Assembly: GCA_016648135.1 (NCBI GenBank)
Contig: JADDOH010000168.1
Coordinates: 1-64,000 of the forward strand
DNA from: Agrypnia vestita
Lineage: Eukaryota; Arthropoda; Insecta; Trichoptera; Phryganeidae
DNA length: 64,000 nucleotides
Direction of reading: 5' to 3'
The stretch's first letter is position 1, and each line of letters starts with the position of its first letter. The position numbers and the translations under genes were made by a program. This document shows positions 10,700-20,668 of the stretch, in pieces. The notes below the pieces were generated by a model, which saw only the letters and a program-made list of their open reading frames with translations, did no database searches and was not told the DNA's origin.

Positions 10700-11220
10700 T
10701 AATGTTTCATAAATACATCATTGCCAGTGGTATCATTACAAACGTCATTTAATGAGAGCACATTTCGTTCCCGGAGATAAGAGAGTTTTCAAGCCATAGA
10801 CTATAATGAGAAGACTTCAAGAACCGCCACAATTATTTTCCAATTAGAAAAGTTTCGCCTAATGTCGTATCCGGCAACAGGGACAAATTACCCGAGATTA
10901 ATTTATTAAGACCAATTATTGCGCAAAAGAGGACAATGTCTTACTTGAAAAAATGAAATTGATCGTCGTCGTACTTAGTGAATCTTACTCGTTGCCGCAA
11001 ATTTATTATTGTTTATCGCGAACGTTTAAAATTAAATTAGAAAGCGTTTTACGTAGCGCTTTACGTAGGTTCTTGCACGCCAATGCCAAAATAATTGGCA
11101 GAAATTGCTTGAATCGTGATTAAGTTAGGTATATTAGTTATTGTATTGATGACGTTTACATATCAATGCGGTTATTAAAAATCAATGAGCGTTTCCACTG
11201 AAATTTCTAATTAAAAATAA
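10700..11220. other. Non-repetitive stretch, possible regulatory DNA
   Basis: Unlike its neighbours this stretch matches no repeat family in the window and is more complex in composition. It contains many homeodomain-type ATTA/TAAT cores (for example CCAATTAG, TTAATTTATTAAGACC, CAATTATTGCGCAA) and an inverted word pair around GCGTTTTACGTAGCGC. No long frame or splice pattern was seen. It could be a conserved non-coding element or simply unique intergenic DNA. Confidence 0.3.
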
Positions 11221-11228
11221 TAAAAATA

Positions 11229-11742
11229 CAGGGTTGTTTGTCAAACATTAATAACCTCGCGGGACTATAATCCTGCCTTGATTATGAGTCGAAAATGTTC
11301 AAGCTATTATGACCTAATATCAGTAGTTAAGAAGATATGCGATATCAAAATTTGCATTTTTTTTCTGACTTATTTTTTGTTTAACGTTGGACTATCATTA
11401 CAGTAACTTATATCGAATATGAAAATTCATTCCCTTTAATACAAGTCAAATAAAAAAATAAAAACTTTCAAATTCCAATTGGATTTTTTTCAGGGTTTTT
11501 ATCATTTTATTTAACTTGTATTGAAACGAATGAATTTTTCGTAATCGAAATGAGTTACTGTAATGATAGTCCAAACGTTTTACAATAAATAAGTCAGAAA
11601 TATTGAAAAAAAAATGCAAACTTTGATGTCGTATATCTCCATAACTATTGATATTAGGTCATAATAGCTCGAACATTTTCGACTCATAATCAAGGCAGGA
11701 TTATAGTCCCGCGAGGTTATTAATGTTTTACAAATAACCTTG
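11229..11742. mobile_element. Foldback MITE (Tc1/mariner-like), copy 1
   Basis: The whole element is a long imperfect palindrome with arms of about 240 bp. The left end TA|CAGGGTTGTTTG pairs with AAATAACCTTG|TA at the right. Further in, ATTAATAACCTCGCGGGACT pairs with its complement, as does GACCTAATATCA. TA lies on both sides (11227-11228, 11743-11744), as expected for Tc1/mariner-type insertion. No transposase is encoded. Two related copies are at 21768-22289 and 48461-49775. Confidence 0.8.
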
Positions 11743-11779
11743 TATATGTTTTAAGGTATACTACATTTTTATAATTGAT

Positions 11780-11920
11780 GTGGCTAGCTTCGTCCAGTGA
11801 GCATGTAACTGGCTCTTTCTACCATGGTTTCCGGGCTTGCTTCCATCAAATGCCGATCTAGCTGTGGTCATAATACATCCATGTGGTTTTCTCAAGCCTG
11901 GATATTTTATATATATATAT
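11780..11920 (+). mobile_element. Diverged SINE family B copy (plus)
   Basis: The phrases CCAGTGAGCATGTAACTGGCT, GTTTCCGGGCTTG, GTGGTCATAAT and CTCAAGCCTGGATATTTT follow the same order as in the SINE at 7907-8095 read on its own strand. The B box has decayed (GGTTTCCGGGCTTGC). A TA microsatellite at 11908-11929 may replace the tail. Confidence 0.45.
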
Positions 11921-12154
11921 ATATATATCTGTAATGCTACAGTGATTGAGCCTCATAGCCTCTTGTAAAGTTAGAACTAAAAAATATTACATTCTAACGT
12001 TAGAGGTAAAAAAATGATACAACTGGTGTGTTTTTGAACTATCGTGTGTAACGTTTTTACCTTAATTTATATATTGATGTATTAAAATAATTATTTTCCA
12101 GTAGTTTTTTTTATCAAAATTCGAAGGTTTCACAACAGATTCATCAGCGGTCAA

Positions 12155-12782
12155 CTGTATAGAGATGGGTTGTTCATAAACGAACTGTTCTTTTAGAATA
12201 TTTTACTTTGCTGAAAGAATGAACGGTATAGTTCATTTTAATAAACTATCGTTTACTAGTTCGGTAGGTGAAAAACAATTAGATCATTTTTTTTTTAAAA
12301 TAGAGATGCGAACACGGAATACGTGTCGCATCAATATTCTTACTATTTTCAAACTAAGCTAAACGCTTGTGCTATGAAAATAGGACAATAGGAAAATAGT
12401 CTGGTTCGAAAATAGAGGTTCGAACCCGCGACCTTCGGATCACGAGGCGAGTGTCCTAACCACAAGACCAACAAGCTACTCAATTAAATCTATTTTAATA
12501 TAATACTCATTAAATCGTACATTCTAAATCCCAAAAATCAATGAAATCTTTGGCAAGTATTTAATTCGTTCTCCTTGGAGAGTAAAAATTTTGCGGCATC
12601 ATTTCAATGGAAACTGAAAGAACCCATGGATTTGAAAATTTTGGGACGCCGAACGATGAAATATTCTGAAACTGAAAGCACAACGCCCCCATGGTTTCAA
12701 AAATTTGGTGGCGGTTTTAAAATTTCTTGGTGGGTATGTGGACAATTCACTTAACCGAACCATTTGATGAATTCCCACCTCT
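12155..12782. mobile_element. Possible DNA transposon remnant holding a SINE
   Basis: The left side begins TAGAGATGGGTTGTTCATAAACG and the right side ends GAATTCCCACCTCTA, giving a loose inverted repeat (AGAGRTGGG / CCCACCTCT). ACTGTA flanks both sides, a possible target duplication. The interior contains repeated words GAAACTGAAAG and CCATGGNTTNAAAATTT. A SINE (12286-12480) has inserted in it. No coding capacity remains. The class is uncertain. Confidence 0.4.
12286..12480 (-). mobile_element. tRNA-derived SINE, family A (minus), best copy
   Basis: On the minus strand the element starts with AGCTTGTTGGTCTTGTGGTT, then AGGACACTCGCCTCGTGATC, and has the B box GGGTTCGAACC. This is a clear tRNA-like head with internal pol III promoter boxes. 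The body follows with CCTATTTTCATAGCACAAGC, AGTTTGAAAATAGTAAGAAT and GATGCGACACGTATTCCGTG. It ends at an A-rich tail, seen as a T run at 12286-12296. The head keeps anticodon-arm-like sequence but is not a functional tRNA. At least six other full or partial copies occur in the window. Confidence 0.8.
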
Positions 12783-12789
12783 ACTGTAC

Positions 12790-13740
12790 AGTGCCATGAA
12801 CGTAAAATCCGTATATAATAAATAGCTCTGATGTTGAATTTTTAACATTATTTCAGTTCCCCTTGTATTTTAAATGGACGCACAGGAACGTGTATCACGG
12901 CTGGTTGAGTTTAATTAATTTAGAAGATTAGTTATTTTTCTTAAATGAAAAAGAATTCACCAAAATACTGTCAGTATTTTTCAATAAATAGAATGTAATG
13001 AACGTGGCTTTGAAAACAAATAATTTTCCTTGAGTCAGTCACAGTACCGCGCCGCAGTATCACGCCACCATAACGGCAGACATATTATTAACATTTTTGT
13101 AAAGTAAACTGATGACGGCTAATAATCATCGGGTGGAGGTAAACTAAAAGAGACACGTTATTAAATATAAACTTCTCTATTTTCCCCATCTTCAAAGCTG
13201 ACTTGATTTTATGTCCCTCGGCTTTAAGTATGTATTTGTGCTGCGCGTTTCCTTACTGGTTAAGGCTTCTCCCCATACAAAATGCAAAGAAAACGCTTTA
13301 CATTATGACTCATGCTACACACAACACTGAAAGATTAACAAGTTATCTGGTTGAAACCCGTGAAATCGTGTGACATTACAATTGCAAGATTTTGAAGCAG
13401 TAAATCCAAAAATAGAAAATTATTTGTTTTTTAAAATTAAATTAAAATTTAATTTTAAAATAATTTCACAGACTTAAATCCTAAATTATATTTCCACTAG
13501 CCGTAACCCTGTAAAAAATTAAGGTACTTCTACATGCCAGTTCCCATAGAATAAATATATACTTACTTATAGCCGACACCCATGATATAGTAATAACGAC
13601 TAATATCAAAATATTTGAATATTTTTTTTATATTTCACCTGCCGGCAGTTAAATGGGCGGAACATGAAATGGTTCGTTAAGTTCTTTATGTACCTTCTGT
13701 ATTTTTGACGGGTAATGCAGGTACGGCAATAGAAAAATCA
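12790..13740. other. Mostly unique DNA, GC-richer at 13030-13140
   Basis: No gene was recognised. The sub-stretch 13030-13140 (AGTCAGTCACAGTACCGCGC, CACGCCACCATAACGGCAGA, CTGATGACGGCTAATAATCA) is more complex than its surroundings and may be regulatory. The remainder is AT-rich; 13430-13465 is a TTAAAATTTAATTTTAAA-type palindromic run. Confidence 0.35.
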
Positions 13741-13742
13741 CT

Positions 13743-13882
13743 ATAGTTGCCGCCTTCGGGTTTGCTGGCCCGGGGTTCACGCCCCGTCTCCGGCCGTTTA
13801 ATCACGTTTTTTTAGTCGTAAATTCGAACGAAATTACGGACGTTCCCAAAGTTACGGGGACAGACAGACATACTTATTGTGT
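13743..13882 (-). mobile_element. Repeat D copy with tRNA-like segment
   Basis: On the minus strand it reads GTCTGTCTGTCCCCGTAAC, then GTCCGTAATTTCGTTCGAA, then TTAAACGGCCGGAGACGGGG and CGTGAACCCCGGGCCAGCA. The same order occurs in the plus-oriented copy at 54911-55195. The plus-strand phrase GGGGTTCACGCCCC resembles a tRNA B-box/T-arm. The family is a short interspersed element that may have captured or derived from a tRNA-like sequence. Confidence 0.6.
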
Positions 13883-14187
13883 TTGATCAGCAACTCTTCA
13901 ATGGCAACATTTTTGGTGAATGTTTGTTGCTGATCTGTATTGTTGTTGTAATTCAAAATTAAGAAATTAGGAGAGTTTATTCTGAGTGATATTCTTAAAC
14001 TAACTTTATTCAACACGCACAAAATTATAAAGATTTATTATTATTTCATTAATAATACTACTAGTAATAAGAGATATTAAATTAAAGATTTATTGGGCGG
14101 GCGGGTTGGGTATGAGGGGTGGGAGTGGGGTGGGGGTGGTAGTTCTTGAAAAAGTTATTAGCAGAGAGGAAGGGTTTTTTCAGTTAT

Positions 14188-14344
14188 TTAAAAAAAAAAC
14201 AGATGCAAACGCAGAATACGTGTCGCATCAATATTCTTACTATTTTCAACTTAAACTGAACGTTTGTTCTATGAAAATAGGACTAAATTGCTGGTGTCGT
14301 AGAATGGGGCTCGAGCCACCGACCATTACACCAACAAGCTACTT
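14188..14344 (-). mobile_element. SINE family A copy (minus)
   Basis: The body words TGCGACACGTATTCTGCGTT, GAAAATAGTAAGAATATTGA and CCTATTTTCATAGAACAAAC (minus strand) match the copy at 12286-12480. The head is shorter, with TAGCTTGTTGGTGTAATGGT and GGTGGCTCGAGCCCC. The A-tail is the nine-base A/T run at about 14190. The 88-codon plus-strand frame that crosses it (14106-14372) is not a gene. Confidence 0.7.
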
Positions 14345-14885
14345 AGTTTGTGAAAGTTATATCAATTTTTAAAAGAAGGCAAGCACTTAAATAATTATTG
14401 AATACAAATATATTTTGTTTTAAACTACTAATAAATAATAAATATACAATGTCAACTAGTATCAGTTGGACTCAACCGTCTTCTCACACGAGTTTATATT
14501 ATTCTGTCCTGAAAAAGGTTGGGTCTAACTAATTGATATTGTACCTGTATAAACTATAAAAGTTTCTAAAAAATATTTTTATTTAAATACAAAATAATAT
14601 TATTGATTAATATTTATCCGAATTCAGGTTTTTTTGAATTAGTAATCAAACACTAGAAAAATAAAATAATTCAGTAATACAACAGTTTTTCACACCTAGC
14701 TACAGAATCAAAAAAGCATCGATTACTATATATAATTATATTTTAATAAAGCTGCCACCTATTCAATTATATATTTTATTATAAATTATAGCAGCTAGTT
14801 ATTCCTTCCAAATCATTTTAAAATTTACAGTTCTCTTATACAATCAAACAATTAGTACAAGCTTGTCTTTTGTTCATGTAGCAAA
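14345..14885. other. AT-rich DNA, nothing recognised
   Basis: AT-rich sequence with several TATA-rich runs (for example 14700-14790). No gene or bounded repeat found. Confidence 0.5.
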
Positions 14886-14889
14886 ATTC

Positions 14890-15185
14890 CAAACATAGAT
14901 TCATGGATCTATGGGCCATATTATGCATTGTCATGATGGCATTCGTGAGTGTCCATAATTCACACCCATATTAGGATAGGCAGAACGCATTGCTGAAAGC
15001 CTTTCTTCTTAAGGTGTCGTGGCCTGTTTGATTTATGGACAATCGTGAGGTTTCCAAAGCTCACCAAGCCGAGTGCTGTTCGCCTCTCGACTTCTAACAA
15101 CTGTATTCCTTTGTTGAATGTGATGACTTGACCAAAACACATGCACACTTGACCAAGGGAGGTTAACGCTTGATTGTAAAGGTTA
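14890..15185 (-). pseudogene. LINE reverse transcriptase C-terminal fragment
   Basis: The minus-strand frame 14960-15148 reads GQVITFNKGIQLLEVERR, TALGLVSFGNL, KKKGFQQCVLPILIWV. This matches the conserved post-catalytic region of RTE/Jockey-type reverse transcriptases (GQ.I......L..EI.RRI.LGW.AFGKL ... K..VFNQCVLP..TYG). A stop follows where the family has TYGAETW. Upstream catalytic motifs are absent. It is a 5'-truncated dead LINE; the order of conserved words makes the family call secure. Confidence 0.75.
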
Positions 15186-15189
15186 TTCA

Positions 15190-16095
15190 GAGAGATATCC
15201 TTACGTTGGATCTAAAGAAGCAGTGAAAGATGAATAAAATGTTAATGATCTCTTGATAATATTTTTCATATGTTCAAAAGTAGTCTCGATACAAAGATCA
15301 ACAAATGTAAGAACAACAGACAAAATAAACTAAATAATACATAACTAATCAGTTAATGGTTACAACGAGACTAATTTTAAAATTGTTTCCAAGAGTTATC
15401 CCTTGATACTGAAAAGCTAATTAGAATTGACAGGATATAAGGATGCACATCGAATGCATTGATAAGTTCATGTATAATACGCATAACATAAATGTATTAG
15501 TGACTGCCGTCGTGCGATTGGTGTGACCACAGTTTGGAATCAGGTTAAAGCAACAGTACTCTAGATTTGGTAGTGACAAACTAAAGTCTATCTGTGTGTT
15601 TGTAGAGGGCATTCCTTATAAAACGTACACTCTACTAGGCTATTTTTCTAATGATCGTGCCGTAGATTACCGTAGGTTACCTCGAACCGTAGATCAATAC
15701 AACTATTTATTTTAATAAGTTTAAAAAATCTGAGATAAGAAACGTCAATCATCTGTCGATTGTTGCAAAAAAGATTCACCGACTGATGAACGGAATATCA
15801 GCGGTCAATTGACGGATATTTTACGTTCGGCATATAAGAAGTTTGAAATGAGGCATGCGAGTGGTGGTGTTTGAATCTCTGGCACTCAAATATAAGTACC
15901 TAAACCATCATTTCCAAATAAGCGCATGAGAGCGTAATCTCTGTGCTAGACTGTCTCGAGACGAAAATCTCATCCTTGGGCATGGGCTTTAAAGATCTTC
16001 ATGCTTTAGTTAATGTATTTTTACATTTATGTATATTTATGTGTATTATATACATATTTAGTGTTTGAATGTAGTGCGATAATATAAGAATATTT
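15190..16095. other. No recognised gene
   Basis: The minus-strand 63-codon frame at 15421-15612 lies in a slightly GC-richer stretch but matches no family I know. The rest is AT-rich. Confidence 0.45.
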
Positions 16096-16099
16096 AAAT

Positions 16100-16310
16100 G
16101 AATAATTGATTTAATGGATCTATAGCTTCAGGTCATCGTTTAGAAAATGTATGATGTGTATGAGTGAGTTTTTAAACGATGATAAGGTATCTGCAAGAAT
16201 GTCAGCATCAATGTTAGGGTCAGCACAAGACATATTATATGTCTTGTGCTGACATATTATATTGTAACCTTGTGATAGGAAAAAATTATCCAACACTATT
16301 AGTGTGCTGG
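16100..16310. repeat. Dispersed repeat G, copy 2, with perfect palindrome
   Basis: It shares its word order with 6830-6960. Inside it, 16219-16253 is a perfect 35-bp palindrome: GTCAGCACAAGACATAT, one T, then the exact complement. The palindrome is absent from the other copy at the corresponding place (GGGTCATCAGTC...). It therefore arose after the copies separated, for instance by template switching. Confidence 0.6.
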
Positions 16311-16609
16311 TTTATTCTAAAGAACTCCGGGTTTCTTATACGGGGTTTAACATGCAAATTCATATCAGATAGAGAAAGAGAATCAATAGCTCCATTGAGA
16401 ATCTTGTGTAGCACAATGAGATCGGATATTTTGAAACTCAATAGTGTTAAATGATAAAATAACGGTTGTTAAACATAAAGTTTATTCCAGGTAAATAGTT
16501 CAAAAAAATTCTTTGCAACATACCTATTTTTTTAACTGACGCGAGTAACATAATATGTCACTTTAGTCAAAACATTTTAAACATGTTACAAAAGTGTGTT
16601 TTTTAATTT

Positions 16610-16978
16610 TTAATTGGTGATGATTGATAATGCCTCCATTGGACAGCTCTCCATAATATATTCCGTTATCAACTCGTTCTGAATAATAATCGAGTAAGAG
16701 GCGTGTTTCGAGTGTTTTGCATGCGGTGTCGAATTTCTATACATTTTCTTGAAATTCTGCATTATTAAACTGGGCGTAAAATATAAAGTACATGCACATG
16801 TTTTATTTTGGAAAGTCGTAAAAGAAAATCGATCATTGTGTTTGTAATGTATATATATACATTTTAATCCTAGAAGGCTACTTTTAGTCATTTCGACTAA
16901 CACGGCGAATATTTGATACCTTCTCTTTCGAACTATCGAGTGCTTAGCGTTGATTCTCTGCGAAAACTCAGTCACCAT
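16610..16978 (-). CDS. Longest ORF in window, unrecognised
   Basis: A 122-codon frame, the longest here. The first 35 residues are basic (for example QRINAKHSIVRKRRYQ), the rest is a mix rich in Ser, Asn, Ile and Tyr with no recognised domain, signal peptide or clear membrane segment. Upstream on the same strand is a 15-codon frame starting at 17025 in an AAAATGGCGAC context. Its stop overlaps this ATG as TGATG (16978-16980), a layout known to allow reinitiation. Codon use is AT-biased and gives no firm support. It could be a first exon, a short peptide gene or chance. Confidence 0.2.
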   Translation of the reverse strand: MVTEFSQRINAKHSIVRKRRYQIFAVLVEMTKSSLLGLKCIYIHYKHNDRFSFTTFQNKTCACTLYFTPSLIMQNFKKMYRNSTPHAKHSKHASYSIIIQNELITEYIMESCPMEALSIITN

Positions 16979-16984
16979 CAGGAT

Positions 16985-17035
16985 GTCTCAAGGAGTGGTT
17001 GCGTCACGCTGGTAGGTGTCGCCATTTTCGATAAA
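16985..17035 (-). promoter_or_regulatory. Candidate promoter/5' leader motifs
   Basis: This short GC-richer patch carries TTGCGTCA (plus strand, about 16999), a C/EBP-ATF/CREB-type core, and AAAATGGCGAC on the minus strand (about 17018-17028), a YY1/Pho-like core often found near start sites. Both sit at the start of the upstream-ORF layout described for 16610-16978. No TATA box was seen. Confidence 0.25.
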
Positions 17036-17039
17036 CAAA

Positions 17040-17779
17040 TTACTTGTTAGACGATCGACTAATAAAAAGCCACAACGTATAGAAAATAACAAAAGTCTTC
17101 TAGGGATAAATATAAATAAAATATTTCAATTCCACGAAATTAGTGGAAAAATTAAAAACTTCAGATGACACAGCGTATAAAAAATCACCAGAAGGGAAAA
17201 AATAAATATGTTGATTAGTGTGCAGATAAAAACAAAGATTATCACTGTCACAGCTAAAAAGTGAACCATCTGTGGGTAATGGTCACTAAATGGCCGTGGT
17301 CATAGATTCCGTAAAACTTATTTTTCAATGTTTAAATGACTCAAATACGTAATGTATCGCTGTCACCAGCCATAAAAAGCGTTTTGGGTAACAATAATAA
17401 ATTACGATTATCTGTAGTTCGGTCGATGTGACTAGCCCAATGCCATTTCATTTTTTTGGCGTATTAAATTACATGAACAACTCTTATCTATTCTTATTAT
17501 TCGCACATTTCTTTTATTATCTCTTTGTATCGATGAGACGAAAAGACCGACAAGTCGCCCTTAAGCCTTTGACAAATTATCAAATATGCGGAAATACGTA
17601 GTTAGCGATGCGGGTAATTGGAGAGACAACAACTGATAATTTTGATGATGATGATTTTAATTGATAAAGATGTTTGGGTCATAGTTAAATATGCTATAGA
17701 TTTAAAATATAAAAAATATTCTTACTTCAAATAATTTAAATTAAATTATTTATTGAGGGATTTAAGTAATTCGATACTA
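17040..17779. other. No recognised gene
   Basis: AT-rich sequence. No bounded repeat or supported ORF was found. Confidence 0.45.
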
Positions 17780-18155
17780 GAATATTTTTGAGTTTGTTCA
17801 AATCTTTCAGAACGGTAGTACTGGATTTCTTGTCACAGAGACATCATTAATCAATTAATTTATATTATGGATGTCTCACAGAGACGGAACTTTATTTTAT
17901 TATTATTATGGGAAAGTAGGTACACAACACGTACGTGATGTGTGTCATTTAATCCAAATATATACAACTTTCAAAAATTAGTAAGACATGGTACATTCTG
18001 TCATGGTGGAAATGGCGAACGTTAAATATGTGTAAAGTGATCACTTAAGCCTACCATACGATCGGTCGTAAGTCCGATATACACCATAAATGACTTCTGT
18101 ACCTACTTTCCCATAATAATAATAAAATACAGTTTCGTCTCTGTGAGACATCCAT
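17780..18155. mobile_element. MITE family E with nested inverted repeats
   Basis: The left end carries TTTTTGAGTTTGTTCAAAT and a CAGAGACATCATTAATCAA block shared with other copies. Inside, GATGTCTCACAGAGACG (17869) pairs with CGTCTCTGTGAGACATC (18135). Further in, ATTATTATTATGGGAAAGTA pairs with TACTTTCCCATAATAATAAT. The core contains GTGTAAAGTGATCACTTAAG and CGATCGGTCGTAAG, which recur in the copies near 27495, 45155, 50765 and 54545. No protein is encoded. Confidence 0.75.
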
Positions 18156-18159
18156 AATA

Positions 18160-18935
18160 TACATTAATTTAATACTATTTTGTTATGTCGTGCAAAATAT
18201 ACAACGGATTATAAAAATTCCTCAAAAATATTATTTTATACCACAAAGTAACATTAAGTGACAATGTTGAAAAATAATATATATGCGTGTTTTTTGTACA
18301 CACGTAATAAAAAATAATGAAACTGATTTTTAAAATTCTTTTAAAATTAAATTTCGTTTTCAAAACAATAAAAAAATCTTAATAATCTAATCTAATAATA
18401 AACCGGTAAAATGAAAGAGGTTTTATTGAACCGCGTTACTAAACAAAAAGTGATTTTTAATCTTGAGGTCAAAAGAAATGAAGTTATATTCAGATTGTTA
18501 TAGACGAGATAAGCTCAGCGATGTAAAAACCGGTTAGAAGTAATGATCAGTTCGCTTACCTTGACCTAGCACACGTTTAACCTTTTGACCCACACGCATT
18601 CAGGTAATCCTCCGCAGTCGTAATGGAAACGTTGGACTTAATGCAGTAAGCCATTTACATCTTCATTTGCGAAAACGAAAGTGATAGTATTTTCTAGTCT
18701 TTATTTTTATCTTTGCTTTATAGATTTATAAATATTTTAGCTCGGCTCTGCAATTTCGTAAAAATTCACCTGATTTTCATTCGTTTAATTAGTTTGAGTT
18801 CTAGAAGTAAGAAAAATATGTAGCATAAAGGTGACCAAACTGTCCTTTCGCGTATATTGGTAGGTAAACGTCTTTCAGAATTCAGCGTATATACAACATA
18901 TATATATCTTATAATGAAGGTTTTCACGGGTGTTA
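18160..18935. other. Mostly unique DNA, no recognised gene
   Basis: No supported gene. The sub-stretch 18530-18640 is more complex and has two nuclear-receptor-like half sites (CTTGACCTAG and TTTTGACCCAC) about 27 bp apart. This may be regulatory but is not evidence by itself. Confidence 0.35.
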
Positions 18936-18940
18936 GAAAT

Positions 18941-19158
18941 GTTAGTATTAATTTCTTTGGGGGTAACCCGCGTCAAAATCTGGTCCTTAGAAGGACCATT
19001 CGTCAACCGACGTTTCGTCTGAATCACCACAGGCATCTTCGGTTGTCAAGATGCCTGTGAAGATGCCTGTTGTGATTCAGGCGAAACGTCGGTTGACGAA
19101 TGGTCCTTCTGAGGACCAGATTTTGACGCGGGTTACCCCCAAAGAAATTAATACTAAC
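18941..19158. mobile_element. Foldback element, 100-bp arms, 18-bp loop
   Basis: Positions 18941-19040 and 19059-19158 are inverted copies with about three mismatches in 100, for example GGGTAACCCGCGTCAAAATC against its complement and the unit GTCAACCGACGTTTCG. Each arm carries GCGAAACGTCGG or its variant on its own strand, preceded by a GCCTG...CAGGC stem. The plus-strand frame 18857-19060 crosses one arm and is not a gene. Transcripts would form a near-perfect 100-bp duplex. Confidence 0.9.
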
Positions 19159-19231
19159 AATATATATATATATATATAAATATTTTAAAAAACGCAAAAA
19201 CCATATTTTCCTAATATATATACTTGCTAGT

Positions 19232-19304
19232 CTAGGGTGAGGTTCGAACCCGCAACCTTTGGATCACGAGGCCAGTGTCCTAACCACAAGACCAACAAGC
19301 TATA
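19232..19304 (-). mobile_element. SINE family A head fragment (minus)
   Basis: The minus strand reads AGCTTGTTGGTCTTGTGGTT, then AGGACACTGGCCTCGTGATC and GGGTTCGAACCTC, nearly identical to the head at 12415-12480. The body is missing, so only the tRNA-like part remains. It lies about 70 bp from the end of the 18941-19158 hairpin. Confidence 0.7.
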
Positions 19305-19309
19305 TATAA

Positions 19310-20660
19310 TTATAAATATAACATAATTCCATTATTTCCTTCTTTCTCAGTGAACTGTATATATAACACACACGTGTACGCGTTTATACATTATCGTGAA
19401 AGTTTTAATTATACTCACTCAATTTCTTTTAATCCCAATAATAAATTAAATCGATCAGAGTTTTTTCTGATTATGGTAGGTACTAGAAAAGACGATCATA
19501 GTATGTTTGTAGTCGGAAGAAAATAAAGATTATTTTTCTAATAATTGATTTTGTAATTAAGTAAATTATTGAGAAAATTCATAAGTGTTATAAGTACAAC
19601 TAGGTTAGGCAAAGATCTGGTCCTGGAATTAAACCTGTTTTTTTAATAAATTGGAAATAACAATTAATTTACAGCTAGTACGATTGTAATTACAACATAT
19701 AACAAAATGACATAGACAAAACAATTAAGATTCAGTTGGTGAAGATTCTCGTACTATTTATATTCAAAAAAATTATTGTGACAAATAAATTGATTAATTA
19801 GTAAATCTGAATTTCATTTATTGTCATCGCTGTTGTTATATGTAAAAATTTCAGCTCGATTAGATATTAAAAGCAGGTGAAATATCGATTATAAGATTCT
19901 ATCTAGACAGACAAACAGGTGAAGCTAATATAAAACGTGATAAAATAGATGGCATTCAAATGTGATACTGCAGTAATAAAAAATAAAATCGCTTTAAAAA
20001 AAACGACATTTGAAAGCGAATAAATTTGCCATTAAAATAAAAATATGCTTATAAAACACTGCAATTTAAATGTCTCGTCATAATATTGAATCAAGCAAAA
20101 AGCGAAGAGATGTCTCGCAGTACACAGATATCTATAATTATGAATCTGGGTTGCAATTCGTTCGACAGAAACTATATCGTTATACTGCGTCGGTCCAGTA
20201 AACATGGAGGGCTCCGTCTGTTCGCGATTTAAAAAAACAGGCAAAGGAAAAGTCATTTCTGTAAAATTAAATAAACGATAAGGTCATCACAGGTACCTTA
20301 ATGATTAACTTCGTGAAATGTCCCAAGAAAATTATTACCGATATTTCCTAGATTGCAGAAGAGCGCAGACGAGAATATGTTCGAGCATGTAGGTAAAAAT
20401 TCAACGACAGGTTTCATTGGCGAAACCTGAAGCTTATCTGACGAAATCGTATAATTATGTTATATACCTATGTATAAAATATTATTTATGTACATGCGGT
20501 CATTTAGGCATATACGTGGAAGAGCTTCATATGATAGAATGCAGAATAAACAAATTATGAGTGGATTCAATGCAGACTTTAGTGCAGTAAACAGAATAAA
20601 GAAAGGATCGCTAAGATGTTTGTTCATGTGATGCATGTATGAGAGATGAGAAGATGGTAG
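19310..20660. other. No recognised gene; one minus ORF noted
   Basis: Mostly AT-rich. The minus-strand 74-codon frame at 20032-20256 begins MTFPLPVFLNREQTEPSM and has a fairly mixed composition, but no family is recognised and no splice sites are evident. A 22-bp hairpin CAGGTTTCATTGGCGAAACC(TG) lies at 20408-20429. Confidence 0.35.
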
Positions 20661-20668
20661 AATATATA

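Noticed and set aside
12415..12480. A tRNA gene on the minus strand
   Set aside because: The A and B boxes are present but the same head is attached to the same non-tRNA body in several copies, and no clean acceptor stem forms; it is a SINE head.
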